Assembly (NCBI GenBank): GCA_002049455.2
Contig: KV918833.1
Coordinates: 62,001 to 126,000, forward strand
Origin: Porphyra umbilicalis
Lineage: Eukaryota > Rhodophyta > Bangiophyceae > Bangiales > Bangiaceae
Direction of reading: 5' to 3'
Length of the DNA stretch: 64,000 nt
Both the position numbers and the translations under genes were made by a program. How positions within the stretch are numbered: position 1 is the stretch's first letter; each line of letters begins with the position of its first letter. The notes beneath the pieces were generated by a model that saw nothing but the letters and a program-made list of their open reading frames with translations, did not search any database and was not told where the DNA came from. Positions 23,520-33,667 of the stretch are shown one piece after another.

Positions 23520-24759
23520 TACTCTTCAGTCGAACCGCCAGACGACGAAAACATTCTTCATCCCCACTGAGGACATCCCCAACGCGCCCTAGCGGCCAAA
23601 AACTCAAACCCCCGGTGATCCATTTACACAAAAAGATACTGATCCCGGACCAGACTTGATTCCATCTGCGATTCCCATGGACGACATGCAGCGCCCAAGT
23701 GCCAAGCTGCTGCCCATAAAGGACAATTTGCCCAATGTGCACTTGCTGCCCGGACCTGTTCCTTTTACCCATGGTCCCCGATTGCAGATTTCGCCGAGAT
23801 ACTTTACTTCCACAGAATACGTATGCCGTCGACATCTTCGAATGCCATCTTAATGCCCATCGCGGCAGTGTTTTTGACGTCTATGGCCCGTGGATTTCGC
23901 CCAGATTCCCTGACCCCATCTGAATGCGCCATCTTACCACGGAGGGAGCGTTTCGTTCACAATTTTGCTTTCTTGCTCTAAAACTCCCTTCCTTCTACGT
24001 TTTCATTTTCGTCGTGTGTCGGAGCATCTCGAGAAGTTCGGAAGGTGAAGATGGACACTTATGAAGACTCTCGGATTGCTGTGTTGTTTGGCCCACGCAT
24101 GCGCGTCTCAAGCAGTGCCGTGGGGGGGGGCCTGCAATGATGTCTGGTGGGGGGTTCCTGCATCGGCTACTGGGGGGTCTGATGAGTCGATTTTCGTTGT
24201 TGCCCCCGCCGTCCCTGACCACTGCTGCTCCACCACCGGTCGCCCATGCACACCGCTGCGCCTCGGCTCTCCGCCCCTATGCACTGCTGCTCCGCCGTTT
24301 CCGTGCCCCATCTGTTGGTTTGAGCGCCTGCTGCCATCGGGCAGGTAGGGAAAGCAAGTGTGGCGCCAGTACGCGCACCACCGGTATCCGTGGTGGGTCA
24401 GTGGCGGCGCGACGGACGCCCACCGCGGGCCCCGGTTTTGCAGCCTGAGGGCACCTAGCTCCCTCTGTTGACGGCGCTGCGGCTGGACGCTCTCACCAGG
24501 GCCAAGGGCGAGTGCTCGCGGCCGTCCCGCTATGTATAAGGGTACCTGTCGGCGGCTCGGGCAGCGGGGCGACCACGTCTCCCAGAATCTGATAGCGGGT
24601 GCAGATTGGTTATCACCGCTCCCCCCCACCGATTGGCAGACGCAGAAATTCGTGGTCCGCCCACCGGCCGGCGCTCGTGGCTATTCTGGGCCCAGACGCC
24701 AGTGTGGGTCAACAGCAGTGGGACTCTCTGTGCTCGGCTCAATGGCGGATACGGCCCGG
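23520..24759. other. Gap without recognised gene
   Basis: No protein family recognised. Moderate GC at 23.5-24.1 kb, then GC-rich sequence leading into a tandem repeat. A G run at about 24121-24130. Confidence 0.5.
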
Positions 24760-25105
24760 CAGCCGGCACCCTCCCCTGCCATTCCTGGTCGCCGGTCTCG
24801 CCGCCTCTAATGGCGGCAGCGGCACAGTGGGCTGCGCCCTCTACTGCCAGTCCCCGTCGCTGGCCGCGTCACCACCAACCGCTGCTGCGGCACAGCTGCC
24901 GGCGCCCGCCCTTACCGTTCCCGGTCGCTGGCCGCGCCGCCATCAACGGCGGGTGCTGCAAAGCAGCTGGCGCCCGCCCGTGCCAGTCTCAGTCACCGGC
25001 CACCAACAATCGGGACTGCAGCACAGCGGTCGGGACCCTTTGGTGCCAGTCCCCTTCCCCGGCCGTGCCGCCACCAGCGATGACTCCGTCTCGGCGGCCT
25101 TCGCC
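24760..25105. repeat. Degenerate ~70-bp tandem repeat, about five units
   Basis: Successive units share the pattern GC(C/G)GGC(A/G)CCC then TGCCA or TACCG, (C)CCGGTCGC(T)GGCCG, then GCGGCACAG or GCAAAGCAG. Starts fall about every 65-75 bp between 24760 and 25100. Open frames over it are compositional. Confidence 0.55.
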
Positions 25106-25356
25106 CTCCCCTGTCAGCCCCTGGCACCAGAATCTCCGCTACCCTATTCAACGCCACCGCCACCCGCTTCAGTGGCGGTACAGAAAACATTTGCGGGCCT
25201 CCGGCGCCTGAGACAAAACCTCGTCACTACCAAGAATCCACGCTGGGGAGTTACGGGGGGGGGTCGCTGCGGGGGCTGGGTGAGCAGCTCTGCTAGGATG
25301 AGGGGAGCTGTCTCTTATGCTTTTTTTGAGAAAGGATATTCAAAGACAACTGTCTA

Positions 25357-25728
25357 TTACTTTCTGTCACTATCTCCATTGGTCCACACCACATCCACAT
25401 GCAACTCACGATACCACTCCGGCCACTTGTGTGCCGCCCCCAACCCCTTGCTGTCCCTGTGCATGGAAACCGCATTGGAAACAGCTTGTTGGTAGACGGT
25501 GAACGTGATGAACTGGTCCTGCTTCATCTGCCGCAGGTGGTGCTGCTGCCGCCTAGAGAGAGCGTTGCGCTCCTCGCACGATGAAGTGTTGATTGCATCC
25601 ATGGACGCGTAGGAGTTAGGGCTCAGCGCCGCCGAGCAGTCGGTTTGGTTCTCACCCCAGTGGAACCGGTCGCACCTGGGCGCGACCCGCCGCGCGATCC
25701 ACGGCAGCCGCACCAGCGCAGACTTCAG
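25357..25728 (-). pseudogene. KDZ-type transposase, C-terminal part
   Basis: C-terminal end of a Kyakuja-Dileera-Zisupton (KDZ) type transposase. The frame reads KSALVRLPW then CDRFHW, NTSSCEERN (family Glu of the catalytic triad) and RQMKQDQF, ending in TAA at 25357-25359. It is the continuation of the minus-strand gene at 37141-40737. Reading leftward, that gene runs into the LTR retrotransposon (26790-37140), resumes for 26 bp at 26764-26789 (residues YNFARATL), meets the 1.03 kb element (25729-26763), and resumes here in frame as KSALVRLP. The splice of the three pieces is exact once each target duplication is counted once. The family D of the YDxAC motif is N here and the Cys is Arg. Confidence 0.78.
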
Positions 25729-26763
25729 AGCAAAGCCAGCAATGTCGGTCTATCACAACGTGTCTCAATTATTGGTGAAACGTGTCTAAATTCGCTTAAT
25801 AGGCCACGAACAGCTGTGTGTCAATGTGAACGTGCCCTATTGAACGTCGAACGACCTCCTCGAATTTAGATAAGTCCAACTCGGTTCGATAGTCCGAGTG
25901 TCACAATAGGTCGCACATGGCCTATTCGAAGCCGAAATACGGCACGTGCACCCTATTCAGGACACTCGAACTATGCTACTGGCTCACTCATTGGCTGGAC
26001 ACCAAATCGTTGCAACATAAAACGTGTCTGTTGACAAACGACCACGCCAAACGACGACGGCGAAACGATCGCCGCTTCACTCAAAGGCTGGGAACGACAG
26101 GTGACCCAAGAGTCGACACTTCCTGCCTCGACGGGCGTAGACGCAATCGACGCGAGACGCCGTGACGTATCAAGGCGACACACACGAGTCGCTTGCGGCC
26201 ACTTCGAGGGCCCCTGGGTCTTGTGCGAACCTTCTGAGCCTCCCACGCTGCCGTAGCGTGTACGTCAAGGGACAGACGGATAGCACCTCTCTGTGCTTCT
26301 TTGCCTCCTTTCTTGTGGTCGAGTATGAGTGGCTCAAGGGAGTGAGCCGAGGCTGTCAAGACTGGCACGGTGGCAGCCTGGGGTGCTGCCATTTGTCAGA
26401 TGATTGTCCCATATCGGCACGATCGGCCACTTCGCGTAGTGTATAATATGTGATTCGTGTCTGCGTCGTGGCAGACGATCGCCACCTACTTCCAGCCTGA
26501 GCACAGAAATCTCGGGCGGATCACGGGGATCTCGCGGTGCTGGCGCCTCTCTGATTCCACTGAGATATAGTCCATTGGAATAGACCACGAACGACCCACC
26601 GATGAACGTGACTATTAGCGAGAAAGTAGCCTACTCATGAGTAAGTCTATTGCGTATATCGTCCATTTCAGGCCTCGCCGTTAGGCGACTTCTGGGAGGG
26701 CGCCACGTCGCATGCCCAATTGAGAATTTAACAATATAGTCCCGACATTGCTGGCTTTGCTCT
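25729..26763. mobile_element. 1.03-kb terminal-inverted-repeat element, non-autonomous
   Basis: The left end AGCAAAGCCAGCAATGTCGG is repeated inverted at the right end (ends CCGACATTGCTGGCTTTGCT near 26742-26761). After one mismatch, CTAT is also shared, giving an inverted repeat of about 25 bp. Flanking CAG (25726-25728 and 26764-26766) is a 3-bp target duplication. Removing the element plus one CAG restores the KDZ reading frame. The interior is AT-richer than the surroundings and has no transposase, so it needed enzymes from elsewhere. The 3-bp duplication is compatible with CACTA or PIF/Harbinger mobilisation; class not settled. Confidence 0.8.
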
Positions 26764-26789
26764 CAGCGTTGCGCGCGCGAAGTTGTAGA

Positions 26790-27184
26790 TGTAGCATATC
26801 TCTGCTCCCAATTGGCAATTAGCCACGAGTAGCCCCCTTGACTGGCTGAATCCACGGATTTGTGTGACTCGGCTTGTGACAAGCCCTTTGGGGGGTTACT
26901 TCCGCATTGTTTATTTTTTTATTGTTAGTTTGCTTGCCTGTCTTATCTGTCTGCCAGCACTCATTCCGATCGCTTGATCGGATGGTCGATCGACCAGTGC
27001 CGTTGTTTGTATTAAACCACCGTGGGTCCGGGGTCGCCGTCGTGGGCGCCACCCGGCTCCCCATCGGATGCCCTTCAACAAAAGGTCGTTCTTCCTCGCC
27101 GCGACGGCGATAGAACTCGCTTTATTGCTTGGCTACGATCGGTCTCAGTACGCTTGTAATTGAACTAACGTTATTAATACCACA
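26790..27184 (+). repeat. 5' LTR
   Basis: 395 bp, TG...CA ends. It contains an AT-rich block near 26910-26940 and GTATTAAA near 27009 as a possible promoter element. The primer-binding region follows directly. Confidence 0.93.
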
Positions 27185-27186
27185 TT

Positions 27187-27203
27187 TGGTGGAGCAGCAG
27201 GGG
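27187..27203 (+). promoter_or_regulatory. Probable tRNA primer-binding site
   Basis: TGGTGGAGCAGCAGGGG begins two bases after the 5' LTR. Its complement ends CTCCACCA, as expected for a tRNA 3' end with CCA. Which tRNA was not determined. It is not the common initiator-Met TGGTATCAGAGC site. Confidence 0.55.
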
Positions 27204-27414
27204 ATACCCTCGCCTTCATCGTGCCTCGCGGCACGGTGTCCCCGAGAACTTTCTCGCTGCCTCGTGGCATTGTGCCGGTGTCGATACGGTCGCTTGGCGC
27301 GCGGGGCGTAAGCCATCGACTTGTGGGCGTGGTGCCGGGGGCATCACGGTTGAGATCTCCGACGTTGGCGCGCAGGGCGTAAGCCAAGTCGGAACAATTT
27401 GTTCAGGTCCCAGT

Positions 27415-29061
27415 ATGTCTACTGGTGGTACCGGCGGCACTCGGCGAGCCAGAGACGGCAAGTTCCCAGCTGGCTACGGGCCGCCGGGCGGGGGACAAGG
27501 CACTCCTGTCGCCTCCGACGCCCCAACGGACGGTGCTCCAACTCCTCCCATCCCTGCGGATCAAGCCGCCTCTGGGCAGATGCAGGTGCTGGAGTGCCTA
27601 AAGGCGGCCGTTGAAGCACTTCAGCGACGCCTAACGGCCCAAGAACAGACCAACGAGTCTCTGGCGCGAGCCAATGACAAGTTGGTCGACGACGTCGAGG
27701 CCCTGCGCAAGGTCGACTCCCATGAGGAGGAACGCCGTGTGGCTAAGTCTCGCCGCCAGTCGGGCGACAAGACCAAGGATGTCAAGAAGACGAGCAAGGT
27801 GATTAAGGACAAGTCCGTCCGCAAGGACGCTCCGGCTAACGCCGCGCTTTCCTCATCTTCCGACGACTCCGCCTCTGGGTCAAGCCCGACGTCGTCAGAC
27901 GACGACAACCTCAACGCGACGGACACGTCCTCTTCGGACGATGGCCACGGGCCCCGAGGCCCGCCGTCGCCCCCAAGTGGGTCCTCGCCGAGCGACAGCT
28001 CGAGCGAGTCGGACGCGGCCGCGCGCAAGCGCCCCGCGACCCCCACCAAACGGAAGGAGCGACTTGAAAAATCCGAGAGGATCAAGGTGATCCGCCCGGC
28101 TAATAGCCGCTTCAAAAAACTCCTGGACTACAGGACGTACTTCCTGATCCGCCGTCAACTGACGTATACGCCTAAAGAGGCACAGCGGTCGCACCGTCTC
28201 AACATGCGTTTGGACGGAGCGCTCCATGGGCAACAGCCATTCACGGGAGCCCTGCCCTTGGGCAGTTTCACGTTCTTGACGACCTTTCGCCGCGCGTGCG
28301 ACGCGGCTGGGCTGACGCACAGTCAAGCCCTTCCGCTTATGGTCTTTCGACTAGCCGGCAACGCCAAGATGGCCTTCTCCGGCGCGCTTAACAGCACCCT
28401 CGGACGTGAGCGTTATGCCATCCGTACCTACGGAGATGCCGTCAACTGGCTTCTTTCGAAGTATGCGACGCACGTAATTATTGATAACGCCTATCAAGAC
28501 ATCATTACGATGACGCAACAAGACAACGAGGCGCCCACGGCCTTTGGTCATCGCGTGGAAACACAATGCGACCTCCTGAACGGTTTGTTCGACATCCAAG
28601 ACGTTAAGGACGTCTTCATCACTGGTCTTTCGGACCTTGTGCAAGCGTACGTCCGGGTCCTGAACGACCAGTTCCCCGACCGAACCCTGTCCGAGACGGT
28701 CGCCACCGCCCAGATGTACTGGGACGGTACAAACAAGTTGCGTTTGCAACTCAAGATTACCCGCCCAACGGCGATCAAAGTCGCTTACGCGACACAAGAC
28801 CAGCGGACGACGACGGAACGACCGTTCACACCGGTTCGTACCCCGCCGCCCCCTCGGGCCGCCGTTCCTCAAGCCGATCGGGCTGACATTTGTTACAACT
28901 GTTACAAGCCGGGGCACTTCGCCGCACAGTGTGCCGAGCCTTGTCGCCCCCACGAGCGTCGGCAACCGCCTATCGGCGCTCATGCCCTTGCCGATGGTAA
29001 CGTCGAAGAAGACGAGATCGAGCATCCGGCCGACGCCGTGGACGACTCGAAAAACGTCTAG
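27415..29061 (+). CDS. gag: Retrotransposon Gag
   Basis: 548-aa capsid/nucleocapsid polyprotein that would form the virus-like particle and bind element RNA. Start ATG 27415 lies 230 bp after the LTR. The N-terminal third is Lys/Asp/Ser-rich, with a coiled-coil segment around residues 58-110. The middle (residues about 220-460) resembles a retrotransposon gag capsid region. A CCHC zinc knuckle is at C493, C496, H501, C506. A short acidic tail ends in TAG at 29059-29061. The frame is intact. The leader contains two near-identical GCGCG(C)(A/G)GGGCGTAAGCCA copies (near 27296 and 27368). Pol lies one frame back (-1) and does not overlap. Confidence 0.88.
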   Translation: MSTGGTGGTRRARDGKFPAGYGPPGGGQGTPVASDAPTDGAPTPPIPADQAASGQMQVLECLKAAVEALQRRLTAQEQTNESLARANDKLVDDVEALRKVDSHEEERRVAKSRRQSGDKTKDVKKTSKVIKDKSVRKDAPANAALSSSSDDSASGSSPTSSDDDNLNATDTSSSDDGHGPRGPPSPPSGSSPSDSSSESDAAARKRPATPTKRKERLEKSERIKVIRPANSRFKKLLDYRTYFLIRRQLTYTPKEAQRSHRLNMRLDGALHGQQPFTGALPLGSFTFLTTFRRACDAAGLTHSQALPLMVFRLAGNAKMAFSGALNSTLGRERYAIRTYGDAVNWLLSKYATHVIIDNAYQDIITMTQQDNEAPTAFGHRVETQCDLLNGLFDIQDVKDVFITGLSDLVQAYVRVLNDQFPDRTLSETVATAQMYWDGTNKLRLQLKITRPTAIKVAYATQDQRTTTERPFTPVRTPPPPRAAVPQADRADICYNCYKPGHFAAQCAEPCRPHERRQPPIGAHALADGNVEEDEIEHPADAVDDSKNV

Positions 29062-29084
29062 GCCGGGTGCATGACTTGGGGTAG

Positions 29085-32000
29085 CCTGGCGGAAAGCGAA
29101 AGCGTACGGTGACAAGACTCTTACGTCGTACCCTTCGGCACTACGAGATCGCAGCCACGTTAGGCCCATGCCTGCGCGTAATGCGAAGTTGCCGCCCTGT
29201 CTTAGACACGGGCGCTGGGGTGAACACAGTGCGAACTAGTGTTCTCCCTTCGAACTGGAAGGCTTACGCCGAAGAGTTGACCACGCTTCCGCGCATCCGA
29301 GATGCAAACAACAATCGTCTCGTGACGAAGTATGCCATACATCTGTATGTAGACACCGGAGGTGTGCGTCTCTTTGACCGATTCCTCGTTTCCGACAACT
29401 TGTCAGTCCCGTGCATTCTTGGCACCGAGTTCATTGAACAAAACATCGAGGGCATCTTGCCGCGCGTGCGCAAGATCGTCTGGCAAGAGCACGTGCGCTG
29501 CACGGAGGAAATACCTCGGCCAACGCCGATCTTTGCTTGTCTTAACGACAGCGCGTGGGACCGCCACTGGCAAGATAGACCCGCTCGGGTTCGAGCCTGC
29601 AAACAGGTGCGTGTCAACGGACACAAAGAGGAGTGGATCATGGCCACGTGTGACACCCCGGGCATGGTGACGATCACACCGAACATTCGGTTGTGCCGAC
29701 ACAAGTCCATGGCAGTCGCCCGCGGCATCGCCATCGTCAAACCGGACGAACCATTCTTGGTCAAGTTATGCAACTTCGGCAAGGACCAAGTGATTGTTCG
29801 CAAGAACTCAACCTTGGGGTTCGCAGAACCCTACCAAGGGCCGATGCTTTCCGCCGTCTTGCATGACAACAACCCAAAGGGTGGAACCGATAACTCATCG
29901 GACTACGCGTGTCGTGACCCACTCGAGGACCTCGACCTCAGTGAGGCACCCGAGTACCTGCACAAGCAGATTCGTGACATGCTTAAGACGCATTCGTCTA
30001 TGTGGGATGGAACCCTTGGCGTCATCCGTGCTACGGAGCACGCCATCGTCACTCCCCCCGACGCTCTGCCCATACGGACCCAACCCTACCGCACCGGGCC
30101 GTTCAAACGGCAGATCATCGCTGATCAGATCAACAAGATGTTGAAGCTCAACGTCATTGCCCCTAGACATAGTGCTTGGGCAAGCCCCGTGGTAATTGTA
30201 CCAAAGAAGAACGGCAAAGCCCGATTCTGCGTCGACTATCGTCGGCTGAACAACATCACCAAGAAGGATGCTTATCCCTTGCCTCGGATGGAGGATTGCC
30301 TCGACTCCTTGGAAGATGCCCAGGTGTTCATGTCTCTCGACTGCACCGCGGGGTACTGGCAAGTACCCTTACGCAAGGAAGACCAAGAGAAGACAGCGTT
30401 CACAACGCATTGTGGTATATACCACGGGTTATCGATGCCTTTCGGCTTGACGAACGCGCCCGCTACCTTTCAGCGCGCGTTGGATATTATCCTCTCGGGC
30501 TTGAAGTGGCAGATATGCCTTTTCTACTTAGACGATGTCATCATCTTCTCCGCAAACGCGTAACAACACGTCAAAGACGTTGACACGGTATTTCACCGTC
30601 TCCGCGAAGCCGGGGTTACCCTCAACTTGGAAAAGTGCACGTGGTTCTCTGATGAGGTCGAGTACCTAGGACACATTGTCCGCCCCGGGCAACTGCACGT
30701 GCACAACAAGAACGTGGATGCTCTGAAGCATGCCAACTTCCCAACTACAAAGACCCAGCTGAAAAGCTTCTTGGGCATGTGCAACGTCTATGGACGGTTT
30801 GTCAAGGACTTTGCCAAACGAGCAAAGCCCCTGAACGCCCTGACTAGGGCCGAGATCCCACCGGATCTACCACCACCGACGGACGTGGCCATAGCCGCAT
30901 TCGAAGACCTTCGCAACGCACTGTTGTGCCCACCGGTACTTGCCTTGCCGAAGGCCAATCGGAAGTTCGTCGTTGACGTTGATGCATGCGCCGACCAAGT
31001 TGGTTGTACCCTCCTCCAGGAGGAACCGGGCGAACTGCTTCATCCTGTCGGATATTGGAGCCGAGGACTCACTGCTGCAGAGCAAAACTCCTCCACGACG
31101 AAGCGCGAATGCCTCGGCGTCGTGTGGGCTGTCCTCAAGTTGAGGCATTTCCTCGATGGGCAACGGTTCCTCATCCGAACGGATCACAAAGCACTTAGCT
31201 GGATCTACAGCACGACTGACTCAAGCGGACGCTTGATGCGATGGCGACTTCGCCTCTCCGAATACACATTCGATATGGTTTATAAACCAGGTGCATCGCA
31301 CCACTTGCCCGACTTCCTGTCGCGCGCCTCTACTGTGGCGCCGCCAGAAGATATCCATGATGATATACCTTGTCTGGCATTGGCCGAGACGGCCAACGGC
31401 TTGAGAACGGGGAGGTACACGGGTACCGACACACCGGAACCGGTGGAGTTCGACGATGTTGTCGAAGCACAACAAACAGACGACTTCTGCGTCGAGATGT
31501 ACACTCGCGTGGAGCGCAGAACGGCCAAGGCCTTCTTCCGCGATGAGCATCATGCTCTGTACCGCCGTGCGCCTTACGGCAATAAACTGGTTATTCCAAA
31601 GTCTCTACGCGAACGCGTGTTGACCCTCGAGCACCACGCAACCGTGGCCGCCCATCCTGGTATGAACCGGATGTATTACACAATGCGTAAGGCATACTAC
31701 TGGCCTTCAATGGTGACGGATATTCATTCGACCATCTCCAAATGCACAACGTGTGCGCAAAATCGCCTCGCCTTGCGGCGACACACCACGCCCTTGACCC
31801 TGTTCCAGGCTACCGAGCCTCTCACGGAGCTATCCATTGATATCTTCGGGCCCATCCCGGCCTCCAAGAAAGGCAACCGCTTCATCTTGGTTATCACCGA
31901 CCGCTTCGCCAAGCTCACCAAGTGCGTCGCCTTGCGGCGAATCACGGCCATGTCCGTGGCGTCAGCCATCATCGACGCGTGGGTGTCAGCCTACGGGCCA

Positions 32001-33155
32001 CCGGACCGGATCCTATCGGACCAAGGGCCCCAGTTCATGTCGAACTTCTTCATCGCTGTGATGAAAATGCTTGGCATTGAAACGGTTCGCACCACGGCGT
32101 ATCATCCCCAAACCAATGGGCAAGTTGAACTGTACAACCGTACCATGGCTACTCAGCTGCGACACAACGTCGCCGACGACCCATCACGATGGGATGAGCT
32201 ACTCCCGGTAATCACCATGCCGTATAATAGCCAACCACATCGGTCGACGGGCATCGCCCCATTTGAGCTCGTTATCCCAAGGCGGATCCCCAACCTCACG
32301 GTTCGCAACTTGCCCCCGAGCACTCCGCTTACCAATAAGGGAACGCTCAAGGACGGGTCACCCCTAGCTCGCAAACGCGAGTTCATGGCCCGCCTGCGCA
32401 AGCAGATCCCCATCGTAGTCGAGGCCTTGCGTAAGACGCAATAACGTTACAAACGTAACTTCGACCATCGGGTCGCAACCCGCAATGCGGACGTCAAGAT
32501 CGGCGACTACGTATATACGACCAACCATGATCGGCAAAACAAGCTGCAAAGCAAAGCCATCGGACCCTTCGTGGTCATTGACGCAGACGCGGACGCCTCC
32601 ACGTTTGTGATTGACATTGACGGCGAGGAGAAACGCGTCAGCAGTGACCATGTCACCCCAGCTCCTCGTCCAACGACGACGGACACGGTTCCACACCCCC
32701 TGCGTGATGGTCTAGAACAACGCAAGTCACCCCCGGCGACTGCCGATGAGTATGTGATCGACAAACTCCTAGGCTTACGCCAGACGGGTGACAGCTATAG
32801 CGCTAAGGTGCGCTGGTTCGACTACGGGTCGAAGGCCGACACCTGGGAACCCCTGGAGAACCTCCCCCGCAACCTGGTGGTGCGTTTCCTTCGACAGAAG
32901 AAGAAGCATGTACCGGGGTACGAGTGGCAAACGCCAACGCGACGAAGTCGCCGACAGGCCGGGCGCACAACCGTGGCCAACATCGTCATAGACTCCACGT
33001 GGATACCCACTATCCAACATGTCCATGTTACCGGTGACGGAGTTATCCATGCCGACGTCTCGTGGACAGAGTTAAGTACAGCCGTCGCAAGTAAGGAATT
33101 GAATCTTGTCGCGTGGCTCAAGTCCCCTCTGCATGACGCGCAACTTTGCGTATGA
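29085..33155 (+). pseudogene. pol: Retrotransposon Pol with chromodomain, two in-frame TAA stops
   Basis: One frame encodes all Ty3 pol domains in order. Protease DTGAG at about 29205. Reverse transcriptase from about 30150, with FCVDYRRLN and FYLDD at about 30525. RNase H from about 30965, with D of VDVDAC, E of KREC, D of RTDHK. Integrase from about 31630, with HHCC finger and core D of SIDIFGP, D of SDQGPQF, E of NGQVE. C-terminal chromodomain at about 32745-32905 (KVRWFDY, TWEPLENL), which in chromoviruses directs insertion to marked chromatin. TAA at 30561-30563 and TAA at 32442-32444 interrupt the frame, but homology continues without any frameshift across both. The first in-frame ATG is 29181. 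TAG at 29082-29084 closes the frame upstream, so simple -1 frameshifting from gag would fail. Confidence 0.92.
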
Positions 33156-33525
33156 TCACCAACTTGCCTTGCGGCATTTCCCTCGGCTGAACCGTGTTTA
33201 CGGCCCGTACACATATGTGTGGCCGAACTCCGCACAGGCGACACTGATCGGGAGCGATGCCTCTGTACCAGTGCTCTCCAACGGGTTTCTGATACCTCCG
33301 GTACAACACTTGGACTCAGTCCTTCGACGCTTGGTAACAACCACAGAGGATGCAACCGTGGTAATACCACAATGGACCAACACAAGTTGGTACGCTACTG
33401 CCATACGTGCATGTTTCGAGTACGAAGTGCTTTTATCAGCAGACGCAAAGGATACAAATACCACAACATGGGCCATGATGGCTTGCCACTTCCTTCATCG
33501 CTATGACGATAAACAGAAAAACTGA
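33106..33525 (+). CDS. Small ORF overlapping the 3' end of pol
   Basis: Up to 139 aa in the +1 frame relative to pol, overlapping its last 50 bp. No family recognised. It contains VVIPQWTNTSWYATA. Base composition resembles pol more than the GC-rich antisense region that follows, so it may be a frameshifted tail of the polyprotein or a small accessory ORF. No ATG with good context was identified at the 5' end. Confidence 0.35.
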   Translation: MSRGSSPLCMTRNFAYDHQLALRHFPRLNRVYGPYTYVWPNSAQATLIGSDASVPVLSNGFLIPPVQHLDSVLRRLVTTTEDATVVIPQWTNTSWYATAIRACFEYEVLLSADAKDTNTTTWAMMACHFLHRYDDKQKN

Positions 33526-33667
33526 GAAGTGGATACAAACATGTCAAACGACAAACAACAACAAGACGAAGAAACATCAACACCCTAAAAAGGCGTAAGC
33601 CCTCGACATTGGCAACCCCACCCCCCCGCCGGGGTCAACCAAGCAAGTCACTGAACAATGAACCTCG

